From Oscillospiraceae bacterium (GTDB taxonomy: Bacteria; Bacillota; Clostridia; Oscillospirales; Acutalibacteraceae), in NCBI GenBank assembly GCA_902769255.1, contig CACXOM010000005.1:1-64000 (forward strand): a stretch of DNA of 64,000 bases, read 5' to 3'. Below, in pieces: positions 16,989 to 26,263 of this stretch. Positions within the stretch are counted from its first letter, which is position 1. Each line of letters opens with the position of its first letter. The notes under the pieces were generated by a model. It ran no database searches. It had not been told where the DNA came from and saw nothing but the letters and a program-made list of their open reading frames with translations. Position numbers and translations under genes: made by a program.

Positions 16989-19442
16989 ATGGGAATTAGT
17001 ATTGCATCTTTAAAATGTGAGAACAAATTTGAAACCTTAGGCGTTGACAGAACTGCGCCTTCTTTTTCTTGGGTGTTAGAGTCGAGCGAAAACGGCTCGT
17101 ATCAAACCGCTTATCAAATATTAGTTTTTGATGAGAATAATGAGAAAATATACGACTCAAACAAGGTTTTTTCTGATAAACAGTTTGGCGTTTGTGTTGA
17201 TTTAAAAGGCTTAATTAAACCTTACAGTAAATATTTTTTCACCGTTTTCGTTTGGGACCAAAACGATGAAAAAGCCGAAAAGTCATCTTATTTTGTAACA
17301 GGTGTTTTTAAAGCGGGCGAGTGGAAAGGCGACTGGTTTAAAATCTGGTACAATTTCGGCAAAGTCGGCTATGTCAGAAAAGAGTTTGACTTAAAAAATG
17401 AAGAAATTGATTATGCTTATTGTTTTTTAGGCGCAACGGGCGATAAAGTTAATTCTATTGTTGCTTATTTAAACGGTGAGCGTATTGGCGAAAACTCTAA
17501 TTTTCCCGGTGCTACCGAATATTTTAGAGCGTTTTACACTTGTGTTGATGTGAAAAATCTTATAAATACAGGCAAAAACACACTCGGTTTTTTAGTTTCA
17601 ACCGCAGGCTCTGTTGTGCTTAAAATTAAGTATAGAACAGGCGAAATACAGTTTGTTAGCACTAAAAAGAATGATTGGAAATTTAACGATAACGGCGCTT
17701 ATACATTAGGTTTTGACAACCCTATGTATAAAGGCAAAATGGAAAAGTTCGATAATAACAAACATTTTTCAGGCTTTTCAAAAAACGGCTTTGATGACAG
17801 CGAGTGGGGCTATTACCACGACCCGTTTGGAGTAATAAGTTTTGCACCGCTTTTTATCGAAAATCAATATTTTACCGCAAAGGATTACCAAGCCTATAAA
17901 CCGATTGCGATAAAAAAGCTTGACGACTGCGTTCAAATCGATTTCGGCACAAATATGTCGGGAATTTTGGAATACGCTTTAAAAGGTAAAAAAGGGCAAA
18001 AAATCACTATTCGTTACGGCGAAAAGTTAAATAGCGAAACTAAAAGAATTGTTCTCGGCGAACAAGCGCCTGCCGTTTTCGAATATGTTTTTGCGAGCGA
18101 TGAAGTCGAGCGTCACAGAACCGATTTTTTGATGATAGGTTTTAGGTATATTGAAATATTCGGCTACGACGGCGAAATAACAAAAGATGACTTTTTGGCG
18201 CATTTTGTTCATACTGACCTTGATTCAAGCAGTTGTTTTTGTTGTGACGATGAAGAGTTGAACAAAATTAATAAAGTTGCAAGGCAAGGGTTTTTATCAA
18301 ATCTTGTTAATATTCCGACCGACTGTCCCGAAAGAGAGCGAAGAGGCTGGACTGCCGATGCTTTTGCGGTAGCCGAAGCAGAAATTTTAAACTTTGATAT
18401 GTTGGGCTTTTATTATCAATGGTTTAAAAGTTATTATGATTGTCAGCGAAAATGCGGTTGGATTCCGGTTGAACTGCCTCGCTCTACCGATGACAGCGTT
18501 GATATTAACTGGCCTATGTCTTGTATTTTTATTCCTTATGAAGTTTTAGCGCAATACGGTGATATTCGTTTTTGCGAAGAAACTTATGAAATTTCAAAAG
18601 GCTATATCGATTTATTATTAAATCTTTGTGATGAAAACTATTATTTAAGCACTTCGTTTTACAGCTATAAAGACTGGGTTGCACCCGAAAAGGCTTCGCC
18701 AGAGTTTATTTCGGCAATATATTTTTACTGGGCAATTAATTGCTTTGCAAAAATTACTGAAGCGTTAAATAAAGACGCCAAAGAATATTATTCAATTGCC
18801 GAAAAAATAAAAGCGAATATTAATAATGATTTGTTACATATCAAAAACGACAGCGTTTATTATGATAACAATACTCAAAGTGCAAATGTTCATGCGCTCG
18901 CCTTTGGCGTTTGCCCTAAAAAATATCAACAAGCGGTTTTAAAATCTTTGGTTGATAATTTAATTGCAAAAGGCGCAAACACAACAGGTTTTATGGGCTC
19001 GGCTCAAATGCTAAAAGTGTTGGCTGAATTTGGCGAAAACGAACTTGCTTTTGACCTTATTAAAAACAAAAATATGGGTGGTTGGCTGTGGCTTATAAAT
19101 GAGTGTGACGCAACTACATTCCCTGAAAACTACAACGGTGGTGGCTCGCAAAATCACGCATTTTTAGGTGCTTCGCCATCAGTATGGTTTTACAAATATC
19201 TTTGCGGAATAAAGTTAGTTGAAAACGGCTATAAAAAATTTGAAATTAGTCCATATTTACCAAACGGCATTAATTTTGCCAAGGCTGTAAAACAAACGAT
19301 TTACGGCGATATAAAGGTAGAAATCAAGCGTGAAAACAATATAAAAATTAATATCAATGTTCCCGTAAACACGACTTCGATTTTAAAGTTTTGCGGTAAA
19401 GAGATTGATTTAACTTCGGGAAAACACGAAATTATTTTTTAA
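16989..19442 (+). CDS. Alpha-L-rhamnosidase (GH78-like)
   Basis: An 817-residue enzyme without a signal peptide, so probably cytoplasmic, that removes terminal alpha-L-rhamnose. The N-terminal Fn3-like and beta-sandwich domains (about 1-320, with FDDSEWGYYHDP) precede the (alpha/alpha)6 barrel. The catalytic signature NIPTDCPERERRGWTADA begins near residue 441, with acidic residues matching the GH78 general acid region, and NGGGSQNHAFLGA lies near the end. A C-terminal beta domain closes it. ATG at 16989 is preferred over a GTG at 16980 because AAGG precedes it. It sits apart from any rhamnose-use operon, between ricT and a ferredoxin. Confidence 0.88.
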   Translation: MGISIASLKCENKFETLGVDRTAPSFSWVLESSENGSYQTAYQILVFDENNEKIYDSNKVFSDKQFGVCVDLKGLIKPYSKYFFTVFVWDQNDEKAEKSSYFVTGVFKAGEWKGDWFKIWYNFGKVGYVRKEFDLKNEEIDYAYCFLGATGDKVNSIVAYLNGERIGENSNFPGATEYFRAFYTCVDVKNLINTGKNTLGFLVSTAGSVVLKIKYRTGEIQFVSTKKNDWKFNDNGAYTLGFDNPMYKGKMEKFDNNKHFSGFSKNGFDDSEWGYYHDPFGVISFAPLFIENQYFTAKDYQAYKPIAIKKLDDCVQIDFGTNMSGILEYALKGKKGQKITIRYGEKLNSETKRIVLGEQAPAVFEYVFASDEVERHRTDFLMIGFRYIEIFGYDGEITKDDFLAHFVHTDLDSSSCFCCDDEELNKINKVARQGFLSNLVNIPTDCPERERRGWTADAFAVAEAEILNFDMLGFYYQWFKSYYDCQRKCGWIPVELPRSTDDSVDINWPMSCIFIPYEVLAQYGDIRFCEETYEISKGYIDLLLNLCDENYYLSTSFYSYKDWVAPEKASPEFISAIYFYWAINCFAKITEALNKDAKEYYSIAEKIKANINNDLLHIKNDSVYYDNNTQSANVHALAFGVCPKKYQQAVLKSLVDNLIAKGANTTGFMGSAQMLKVLAEFGENELAFDLIKNKNMGGWLWLINECDATTFPENYNGGGSQNHAFLGASPSVWFYKYLCGIKLVENGYKKFEISPYLPNGINFAKAVKQTIYGDIKVEIKRENNIKININVPVNTTSILKFCGKEIDLTSGKHEIIF

Positions 19443-19448
19443 AAACAG

Positions 19449-19477
19449 TTGAAAAACTAAAAAATATATGTTACAAT
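19449..19477 (+). promoter_or_regulatory. Promoter of the ferredoxin gene
   Basis: TTGAAA (19449-19454) and TACAAT (19472-19477) are separated by 17 bases. It starts just after the rhamnosidase stop, so the ferredoxin is an independent unit. Confidence 0.7.
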
Positions 19478-19504
19478 AAATAAAAAACGGAGGTGTATGT
19501 TACG

Positions 19505-19672
19505 ATGGCATATAAAATTTCTGATGAATGTATCGCTTGTGGTGCTTGCGCAGGTACATGTCCTGTTGGCGCTATTTCAGAAGGCGAAGGTAAATACGAA
19601 ATTAATGCTGATGAGTGCATCAGTTGCGGTGCTTGCGCAGCAGGATGTCCTGTTGAAGCAATCGCTGAATAA
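19505..19672 (+). CDS. 2[4Fe-4S] ferredoxin
   Basis: A 55-residue clostridial-type ferredoxin, an electron carrier for pyruvate:ferredoxin oxidoreductase, hydrogenase and similar enzymes. Two cluster motifs are complete: CIACGACAGTCP (from residue 9) and CISCGACAAGCP (from residue 39), each CxxCxxCxxxCP, separated by an acidic linker. GGAGGT at 19489-19494 precedes the ATG. It has its own promoter and terminator, consistent with high expression. Confidence 0.97.
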   Translation: MAYKISDECIACGACAGTCPVGAISEGEGKYEINADECISCGACAAGCPVEAIAE

Positions 19673-19690
19673 TTAATTTTACAATGTGAT

Positions 19691-19726
19691 TTAAAAGCGG
19701 GGCAAGGGTAATTTGTCTCGCTTTTA
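19691..19726 (+). terminator. Terminator of the ferredoxin gene
   Basis: A long stem, TTAAAAGCGGGGCAA with TTGTCTCGCTTTTAA (two G-T pairs), is followed by a moderately T-rich tract. It lies 18 bases after the stop. Confidence 0.75.
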
Positions 19727-19744
19727 AAATTATTTAGAGGTTTT

Positions 19745-20470
19745 ATGATTAAAAAAGAATTTTTAGGAATTTATAATATATTTTGCAGCGAAATTCACCG
19801 TTTCGGAACCGATGCGGTTTTGCTTGAATATTTTGCGCAAACCAAAAAAGCAAAAAACGCTTGCGACCTTGGAACAGGTTGCGGAATAATTCCGTTTTTA
19901 ATGTTGCAAAATAATGAAAATATAAAAGTTACCGCTGTTGATATTCAAAAAGATGCAATTGATTTAGTAAAAAAAGCGGTAGCGGAAAACGGCGCCGAAA
20001 ACAGCATTTTTCCGATTAATTGCGATTTAAAAGCAATTCCAAATGAGTTTAGGTGCAAATTTGATTTGGTTACAATAAATCCGCCTTATAAGCGCAAAGG
20101 CGCAGGCAAAATCACAGGAATAAACGGAATTGATATTGCACGAAATGAGATTGAGTGTGATTTAAAAGATATTTGTGTTTGCGCCGAAAAAATATTAATT
20201 CCAAACGGCAAATTCTGCATTTGCCAGCGCCCCGAGCGGTTTGGCGAAGTTATTTTTGAAATGAAAAAGGCAGGAATTGAGCCGAAAACTATTCGTTTTG
20301 TAAAAAATAAAACGGCTGATAAACCTATGCTTGTTTTAATAAGCGGAATTAAAGGCGCAAATGTCGGAAATGAAATTTTGCCCGACCTTGTTTTAAAAAA
20401 TGATGATAACAGCGATACTTTTGAAGTAGAAAACATTTACAAAATTATGAGAGGAAAAATAAATGGCTAA
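19745..20470 (+). CDS. TrmN6/YabB-like tRNA adenine-N6 methyltransferase
   Basis: The 241-residue SAM-dependent methyltransferase shows CDLGTGCGIIPFLML (motif I, residues about 40-54), VDIQKDAIDLVKKAV (motif II) and TINPPYKRKGAG (the NPPY catalytic motif of N6-adenine methylases, residues about 113-124). Homologues modify A37 of tRNA1(Val) in E. coli; in Bacillus the relative yabB lies beside the rsmI homologue, the arrangement seen here. The actual RNA target in this organism is not shown. It overlaps rsmI by eight bases. Confidence 0.88.
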   Translation: MIKKEFLGIYNIFCSEIHRFGTDAVLLEYFAQTKKAKNACDLGTGCGIIPFLMLQNNENIKVTAVDIQKDAIDLVKKAVAENGAENSIFPINCDLKAIPNEFRCKFDLVTINPPYKRKGAGKITGINGIDIARNEIECDLKDICVCAEKILIPNGKFCICQRPERFGEVIFEMKKAGIEPKTIRFVKNKTADKPMLVLISGIKGANVGNEILPDLVLKNDDNSDTFEVENIYKIMRGKING

Positions 20471-21284
20471 ACTTTATGTTGTCGGCACGCCGATAGGCAA
20501 CTTGTCAGATATGTCCGAAAGGGCGGTAAACACATTAAAAGAAGCGGATTTTATTGCCGCTGAAGATACCAGAGTAACGCTCAAACTGTTAAATAAATTC
20601 AAAATTAAAAACAGCCTTGTTTCTTATCACGAGCATAACAGGGGCATTGCCGGTGAGCAAATTGTAAACCGCATTTTAAACGGCGAGAATTGCGCACTTG
20701 TTACCGATGCGGGCATGCCTGCAATTTCAGACCCCGGCGAAGAACTTGTAAAACTTTGCCGAGAAAAAGGCGTTAGCGTTGAGTCGGTTCCCGGTCCTAC
20801 CGCCTTTGCAACCGCAATGGCAATTTCGGGAATGAGCTCTACAAGGTTTACTTTTGAAGGCTTTTTATCAGTTACAAAACGCAACCGCAAAGAGCATTTA
20901 AACTCGCTAAAAGATGAAGAGCGAACAATGATTTTTTACGAAGCACCTCATAAATTAATCTATACTTTAAAAGATATGTTGGCGATTTTTGGTGACCGAG
21001 AAATTGCTGTTTGCCGTGAACTTACCAAAATTCACGAGCAGGTTATTAACACCACTTTGCAAAAAGCGGTTGAAAAATATGAAAACGAGTCGCCAAAAGG
21101 CGAATTTGTGCTTGTTATAAAGGGAAAAGAAAAATCAAATGAGAAAGAGTTTACCTTTGAACAAGCGGTTGAAATAGCAAAAGATTATCATAAAAACGGC
21201 GAGCCTTTATCAGCGGCGGCAAAACTTGCCGCGAGCGAAACAGGTTACAAAAAAAGCGAAATTTACAAGGAACTTTGCAAATGA
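20463..21284 (+). CDS. rsmI: 16S rRNA 2'-O-ribose C1402 methyltransferase
   Basis: The 273-residue tetrapyrrole-methylase-fold enzyme methylates the ribose of C1402 in the 16S decoding centre. The N-terminus LYVVGTPIGNLSDMSERAV, the motif AAEDTRVTLKLLNKF, LVTDAGMPAISDPGEELVK and the SVPGPTAFATAMA loop are all diagnostic. A C-terminal small helical domain is present. AGAGG lies before the ATG. The DUF4430 lipoprotein gene overlaps its last bases, so the transporter genes downstream are read through from this housekeeping unit. Confidence 0.96.
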   Translation: MAKLYVVGTPIGNLSDMSERAVNTLKEADFIAAEDTRVTLKLLNKFKIKNSLVSYHEHNRGIAGEQIVNRILNGENCALVTDAGMPAISDPGEELVKLCREKGVSVESVPGPTAFATAMAISGMSSTRFTFEGFLSVTKRNRKEHLNSLKDEERTMIFYEAPHKLIYTLKDMLAIFGDREIAVCRELTKIHEQVINTTLQKAVEKYENESPKGEFVLVIKGKEKSNEKEFTFEQAVEIAKDYHKNGEPLSAAAKLAASETGYKKSEIYKELCK

Positions 21285-21799
21285 AAAGAACGATAATTTT
21301 AGTTTTTATTCTCATTTTTTCGCTTTCTTCTTGTACGGGATTTGAAAGCGTTGAAGAATATAACAAAAGAAATACAACTAAAAAATCAAACATAACAGCA
21401 ACTGTTTCAATTGATTGTAAAGATGTTTTAAAAAACATAAAAACGCTTGATAAAGCGGTTAAAAAAATAATTCCAAAAAACGCTTATTTTTTGAAAAATT
21501 ATAAAGCGAGCGTTGAAAAAGGCGATACCGCCTATTCGCTTATTTTAAAAGTTGCGAAAAATAATAATATTCAAATCGACTGCCTTTCACCGCAGGAAAG
21601 TTCTTATAACACCGCCTATGTTAAGGGAATAGGCAACCTTTATGAAAAAGATTGCGGTAAAAACTCTGGCTGGATTTTTTATGTTAATGGTGTTTCCTCG
21701 CAAGTCGGCTGTTCAGATTATTATGTTAAAGATAAAGATGTAATCGAATTTACATATATTTGCGATATTAATAAAATTTATCAAAAGGAAGAAAAATGA
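21281..21799 (+). CDS. DUF4430-domain lipoprotein of an ECF transporter locus
   Basis: A 172-residue protein with a lipoprotein signal (IFSLSSC, Cys around residue 16) and a C-terminal DUF4430-like domain (NSGWIFYVNGVSSQVGCSDYYVKDKDVIEFTY), a transcobalamin C-terminal-like fold often encoded with ECF cobalamin-type uptake systems. It may present substrate to the membrane transporter; this role is inferred from context. ATG at 21281, following AAGGA, is preferred over TTG at 21275. The gene overlaps rsmI by four bases and ecfT by four (ATGA), so all are translated as one unit. Confidence 0.8.
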   Translation: MKRTIILVFILIFSLSSCTGFESVEEYNKRNTTKKSNITATVSIDCKDVLKNIKTLDKAVKKIIPKNAYFLKNYKASVEKGDTAYSLILKVAKNNNIQIDCLSPQESSYNTAYVKGIGNLYEKDCGKNSGWIFYVNGVSSQVGCSDYYVKDKDVIEFTYICDINKIYQKEEK

Positions 21800-22638
21800 G
21801 AGATTTAGAAAAATTCCACCCCGCAGCATTAGGCGTATATTTTGTTTGTGTTTTAGGAATTTTAATGTTTTTAAACAACCCTGTAATAATTGTTATTTCT
21901 CTTTTTAGCGGGGCTTTTTTAGTGTTGCTTTTGAAAAAGTTTGAACTAAAAAGCCTTGTTTTTTTAACTTCTTTATTACTTTTAATCTGCATTTCAAATC
22001 CGCTTGTTTCGCACAAAGGCGCAACACCGCTGTTTTATTTTAATTCAAGCCCAATAACCTTGCAATCGGTAGTTTACGGGCTGTTTTTTGCGCTTATGTT
22101 AATAGCGGTAATAATTTGGTGCAAAATTTTAAACTTTGTTTTAGGTGGCGACAGTTTTATTTACCTTTTTTCAAAACCATTGCCAAAAACAGCGTTAATT
22201 TTAAAACTTTCTTTGCGGTTTATTCCGCTTTTTAAACAACAGTATCACAAAACAAAAAACTCGGTTAAAGTTTTAGGCCTTTACAACGGCAACAAAAAAA
22301 TAAAATCAGAAATTCGTGTTATTAATGCGGTAATAGCGTTTATGGTTGAAAATTCAATTGAAACCGCAAGGGCTATGAACGCAAGGAGCTATAACAACAA
22401 ATACCGTTCAAGATACAGGTTTAAAAAATTCGGCGTTTATGATTTTTGCTTTTTAGTGTTAACGCTCATTCTTGCAACTTTAACGGTAGTTTTTAAGCAA
22501 AAATTCTATTTTTACCCTAATTTTTCTGAAGTTAGTTTTTCGCTCGGCTATTTAACCTTTTTTGTTTTAGCGTTTATGCCGATATTTATAGTTTTGAAAG
22601 GAGAGTTAAAATGGAAATTCTTAATATCAAAGATTTAA
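21796..22638 (+). CDS. ecfT: ECF transporter transmembrane component EcfT
   Basis: The 280-residue integral membrane scaffold of an energy-coupling factor importer has several hydrophobic segments (about residues 12-75, 92-120, 215-240 and 250-270). Its cytoplasmic coupling region contains ETARAMNARSYN (about residues 188-199), the Ala-Arg-Gly-like motif by which EcfT contacts the ATPases. It overlaps the DUF4430 gene by four bases and the ATPase gene by 28. Module composition T, A-A', S in one operon indicates a dedicated rather than shared group I transporter. Confidence 0.88.
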   Translation: MRDLEKFHPAALGVYFVCVLGILMFLNNPVIIVISLFSGAFLVLLLKKFELKSLVFLTSLLLLICISNPLVSHKGATPLFYFNSSPITLQSVVYGLFFALMLIAVIIWCKILNFVLGGDSFIYLFSKPLPKTALILKLSLRFIPLFKQQYHKTKNSVKVLGLYNGNKKIKSEIRVINAVIAFMVENSIETARAMNARSYNNKYRSRYRFKKFGVYDFCFLVLTLILATLTVVFKQKFYFYPNFSEVSFSLGYLTFFVLAFMPIFIVLKGELKWKFLISKI

Positions 22639-24200
22639 GCTTTTCTTACCCGAAACAAGACGAAAAAGCGATTGAAATTGCCGATTTTTCCGTAAACCAA
22701 GGCGATTTTGTTTTGCTTTGCGGAAAATCCGGTTGCGGTAAAACTACACTTTTAAAACTGCTAAAAAAAGAAATTTCACCTTTTGGCACACTTAAAGGAA
22801 AAATAGATTTAAACACAGAAAATATAGGTTTTGTTTTTCAAAATCCCGAAGAACAAATAATATCAGAAAATGTGAAAAGCGAATTTGCTTTCGGCTTGGA
22901 AAACCTTAAACTTTCGACCGATGAAATTTCGCTTCGCATAGCGGAAACCGCTTCTTATCTTGGAATATCTTATTTAATTAACAAAAAAACCGCCGAACTT
23001 TCGGGCGGTGAAAAGCAACTTGTAAATCTTGGAGCGGTTCTTGCAATGCGCCCCGAACTTTTACTGTTCGACGAGCCTACCGCTTTTTTAGACCCGATTT
23101 GCGCAAAAAAATTTATCGATTTAATTTTTAGAATAAACAGAGAACTCGGCATAACCGTTATAATTGCCGAACACTCGCTAAATGAACTTTTTTCACTTTC
23201 AAGCAGAGTTTGCTTTTTAGAAAAAGGTAAAATTGCTTGTTATGACACGCCTCAAAAAACAGCAAAATTTTTGAAAAATAACGAATTTGAAAAAGCGTTG
23301 CCGACTTCGGCGAGAATTTTTAATATGCTTGATTTTGAAGGTGAGCCACCTTTAAATATAAGTGAAGCGAAAAAGTTTATTGAAGAAAATTTTAAGCCCG
23401 ATAGATTTGAGTTTGAGATTGAAAAATTTAAAGATAATGCGCTCGAAGTTAAAAATGTTTGGTTTAGATATGAAAAAAATTCGCCCGATATTTTAAAAGG
23501 TGTGAATTTTGAGTTAAAACAAGGTGAAATTTTAAGCATTTTAGGCGGTAACGGCAGCGGAAAAACTACGCTTTTAAACTTGCTTAGTAAACTTTTAAAA
23601 GCTTACAGCGGTAAAATTTTAGTTTTTGGTAAAGATATTAAAAAATTCGGCGGAAATTCGCTTTACAGCGAAAATCTTTCGTATTTGCCACAAAACCCGA
23701 CAAGCGTTTTTGTATCTCAAACCGTTTTAGAAGATTTTAGAGAAATCGAAAAAGATGAAAATGTTATTAAAAGCATCGCTTCAAAATTCGGTGTTTTGCA
23801 CCTACTTGCTCGTCACCCGTTTGATTTAAGCGGTGGTGAAATGCAAAAATGTGCGCTGATAAAAGTTTTGTTTAAAAAGCCAAAAATTTTGCTTTTAGAC
23901 GAGCCTACAAAATCGCTCGATGCGGTCTTTGAAAACGACCTTGCCGACATTTTAAAGATGCTGAAAAGCGAGGGCGTTTCTATTATTGTTGTTACTCATA
24001 ATGTTGAGTTTGCGGCGACAATTTCCGATAGGTGCGCGCTTTTGTTTGACGGCGAGTTGACAGCAATTTGCGAAAAACACAAATTTTTCTCGCAAAATCA
24101 ATATTTTACAACCGCAAGTTCAAGAATTGCTAAAAGCGTTTTTGAAAATGCCGTTTTGCAAAAGGAGGTAGTTGCCCTTTGTCAAAAACAAAAAGGTTAA
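22611..24200 (+). CDS. ECF transporter ATPase with two fused ABC domains (EcfA-EcfA')
   Basis: The 529-residue protein contains two complete ABC cassettes. In the first, Walker A is CGKSGCGKTTLLK (about residue 37), Q-loop FVFQNPEEQ, signature LSGGEKQ, Walker B LLLFDEPTA. In the second, Walker A is GGNGSGKTTLLN (about residue 310), signature LSGGEMQ, Walker B ILLLDEPTK. Each is followed by an H-loop His. Fusion of both subunits in one chain replaces the usual EcfA1/EcfA2 pair. The start lies 28 bases inside ecfT and has GGAGAG upstream. Confidence 0.93.
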   Translation: MEILNIKDLSFSYPKQDEKAIEIADFSVNQGDFVLLCGKSGCGKTTLLKLLKKEISPFGTLKGKIDLNTENIGFVFQNPEEQIISENVKSEFAFGLENLKLSTDEISLRIAETASYLGISYLINKKTAELSGGEKQLVNLGAVLAMRPELLLFDEPTAFLDPICAKKFIDLIFRINRELGITVIIAEHSLNELFSLSSRVCFLEKGKIACYDTPQKTAKFLKNNEFEKALPTSARIFNMLDFEGEPPLNISEAKKFIEENFKPDRFEFEIEKFKDNALEVKNVWFRYEKNSPDILKGVNFELKQGEILSILGGNGSGKTTLLNLLSKLLKAYSGKILVFGKDIKKFGGNSLYSENLSYLPQNPTSVFVSQTVLEDFREIEKDENVIKSIASKFGVLHLLARHPFDLSGGEMQKCALIKVLFKKPKILLLDEPTKSLDAVFENDLADILKMLKSEGVSIIVVTHNVEFAATISDRCALLFDGELTAICEKHKFFSQNQYFTTASSRIAKSVFENAVLQKEVVALCQKQKG

Positions 24201-24862
24201 TTATTTCGCTTTCGCTGGTTGTGGTTTGCGTTTTGCTGGTAATTGTAGGCGTGTTAGTTTTTGATGAAAAAAATCAGGCGTTTATTTCAATCGGGTTTAT
24301 AATAATTGCGCTTGCGATTATGTTTTTGTCGTTTGAGCAAAAAGAAAAAACCTCAATTTACATTTCGCTTGTAGCAACCATGACCGCTTTTGCGGTAGTC
24401 GGCAGAATTATTTTTTCGGTAATTCCCGGTTTTAAACCCGTTAGTGCAATAATTATTTTAACAGGCGTATATCTCGGCTATCAAGCAGGTTTTTTGTGCG
24501 GAGCGCTCTCGGCGGTAATTTCAAATTTTTATTTTGGTCAGGGCGGTTGGACCCCTTTTCAAATGCTCGGTTGGGGGCTTATAGGGCTGTTTTCGGGTCT
24601 TTTGGCAAAACATTTGAAAAACACTCTTTTAATGGCGGTTTATTCAGCATTTTGCGGTCTTTTGTATTCGGCAATAATGGAAATTTGGAATGTAATTTTT
24701 GTTGATAATTATTTTAACTTCGCAAGATTTTCTTTAACTTTTTCTCTTGCGTTGCCGTCAACTGTGGAATATGCCGTGTCAAATGTGATTTTTATAATTC
24801 TTTTAAACAAACCTTTTGGCAGCGTTTTAAAACGAATTACAACAAAATATCAACTAAAATAA
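24179..24862 (+). CDS. ECF transporter substrate-binding S component, probably cobalamin type
   Basis: A 227-residue protein with about six membrane segments. GFKPVSAIIILTGVYLGYQA and the following GQGGWTPFQMLGWGLIGL resemble the S-component group typified by CbrT, the cobalamin-specific type; this assignment is by recollection of family motifs and is moderate. The DUF4430 neighbour supports it. No cobalamin riboswitch is seen in the operon. Start TTG at 24179 is chosen because AAAGGAGG at 24161-24168 is its only good ribosome site; it overlaps the ATPase stop. An alternative is another vitamin or precursor. Confidence 0.72.
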   Translation: MSKTKRLIISLSLVVVCVLLVIVGVLVFDEKNQAFISIGFIIIALAIMFLSFEQKEKTSIYISLVATMTAFAVVGRIIFSVIPGFKPVSAIIILTGVYLGYQAGFLCGALSAVISNFYFGQGGWTPFQMLGWGLIGLFSGLLAKHLKNTLLMAVYSAFCGLLYSAIMEIWNVIFVDNYFNFARFSLTFSLALPSTVEYAVSNVIFIILLNKPFGSVLKRITTKYQLK

Positions 24863-24897
24863 AAAAATCTCTTCTTTTTTAAGAAGAGATTTTTTAT
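24863..24897. terminator. Bidirectional terminator between ECF operon and PrsA-like gene
   Basis: A 14-bp stem, AAAAATCTCTTCTT with AAGAAGAGATTTTT, and a TTTT loop, flanked by A- and T-runs, separates the two converging genes. Confidence 0.92.
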
Positions 24898-24908
24898 CTT
24901 TTTGTTTT

Positions 24909-26141
24909 TTATGCAACCGCTGAAGTTCCTTGTGTTGCGGTTGTTGTAAATTTAATTTTGTCTGCGCTGTAATAGTCAATTGCAGAATCATTTTTCTCAA
25001 TTTTCATTTCTTTATAAGCTTTTTCAAGAGTATTTTTGTTGTAAATATCTTTGGTTAAAACTTTTACAGCCGATTCGTTGTAATACTCTTTTAAAGAAGT
25101 GCCTGAAGAATTTTTATCTTTCAAAATATCTTGTTTTAAATATAAATAGTAAGCAGAATCACCTTTAATTATTTTGGTTTCGCCTGCTTTTAATCTTTTG
25201 ATTTCATCATAATTTTCGCTTGCTTCATCGCTGTCGTTAAGCGCTTTATTAGCGGTTTTGCTCATTAAAACGCTCTCATAGTTAGACTCAGAAGAGTTTT
25301 GGTCGTTTGAGCCGAAAGCCGATTGGTAATTCGAATAAACTGCTGCGAAATCAGTACCTTTTTTAAGTTGTTTTTGATAATCTTTTAAAGATTTTTCATA
25401 AGTTTTCTTTGTTGCGTCTTCAGCCGAAGAAACATCAATTGTAATAACATCAACAGCACAGAAATTATCTTTTAAGCATTTTGTAATTTTGCTGTCGGCA
25501 GGGCGAAGTGTGCCTGCAAGTTTTTTAATAGCTTCATCAACCTTTTTAGCGGTTGTGGTTTCAATTGTTGTAACAGTTTCGCCTTTTTTGGTAGCGGCAG
25601 TAGTTGTAGTAGTGGTTGTTGTTTCTTCTTGTGGCTCTTCAATATAATAGTCGTAAACCATTTCTTCTTTATATTGAGTGTTCATAATAAAATCTTTAAA
25701 TGTGTTGTAAGAAACGCCGTTTTTCTCGTATAAATAAGTTTCCCAATACGATTTAAGACCTTGTTGCTCGAAATAAGAAACAACTTCGTCAGATACAGTT
25801 TCGCCTTGTTTTTCAAACTGAACTTCTACAAAAGCATATTTTTTTGCAAGCTTTTCAGCCTCATTTGCAGTCCAAGTATTATAATCTTTACCTTCATATT
25901 TTAATTCGGTATAATTATCATACTTTTTCTTGTCTTTTTTAGCTTGCGCTTCTGCTTTTTCTTTAAATTCTTGGTCGGCTTGCATTAAAAAGCACATATA
26001 AAGTGAAGTTTTAATGTTTACTGTTTTACCGCCATATTTGATTACAAAAGCATTTTCGCTTGGGTTTGTTCTGCAGGCTGCCATACAGCCAAGTGCAAAA
26101 ACAACAGTAAGAATTAATGCTAAAACTCTTTTAAAATTCAT
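24909..26141 (-). CDS. Secreted lipoprotein, divergent PrsA-like foldase
   Basis: The 410-residue protein has a lipoprotein signal peptide (lipobox MAAC, Cys22). A helical N-terminal region rich in Lys and Glu is followed by a threonine-rich linker (near 180-200, including a run of eight Thr) and a C-terminal segment whose layout, KGTDFAAVYSNYQ then LKAGETKIIKGDSAYYLYLKQ, resembles the parvulin-type PPIase domain of PrsA/SurA. The canonical active-site residues are not clear, so it may be a chaperone without isomerase activity. Role in extracellular protein folding is inference. A GGAGA site lies before the ATG. Confidence 0.6.
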   Translation of the reverse strand: MNFKRVLALILTVVFALGCMAACRTNPSENAFVIKYGGKTVNIKTSLYMCFLMQADQEFKEKAEAQAKKDKKKYDNYTELKYEGKDYNTWTANEAEKLAKKYAFVEVQFEKQGETVSDEVVSYFEQQGLKSYWETYLYEKNGVSYNTFKDFIMNTQYKEEMVYDYYIEEPQEETTTTTTTTAATKKGETVTTIETTTAKKVDEAIKKLAGTLRPADSKITKCLKDNFCAVDVITIDVSSAEDATKKTYEKSLKDYQKQLKKGTDFAAVYSNYQSAFGSNDQNSSESNYESVLMSKTANKALNDSDEASENYDEIKRLKAGETKIIKGDSAYYLYLKQDILKDKNSSGTSLKEYYNESAVKVLTKDIYNKNTLEKAYKEMKIEKNDSAIDYYSADKIKFTTTATQGTSAVA

Positions 26142-26263
26142 TTTTAATTATCTCCGTTCTCATTGGATTTTTACATTTACTAAAATATTATACTACATTT
26201 TTTTAAAAATGTAAATAAAAAAATACAAAAATAAAATTTTATATTTTATATTTTTAAAATATC

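Noticed and set aside
19673..19744. Cobalamin riboswitch before the ECF operon
   Set aside because: Only a ferredoxin terminator and a short gap are found; no B12-box-like sequence is seen there or in the overlaps downstream.
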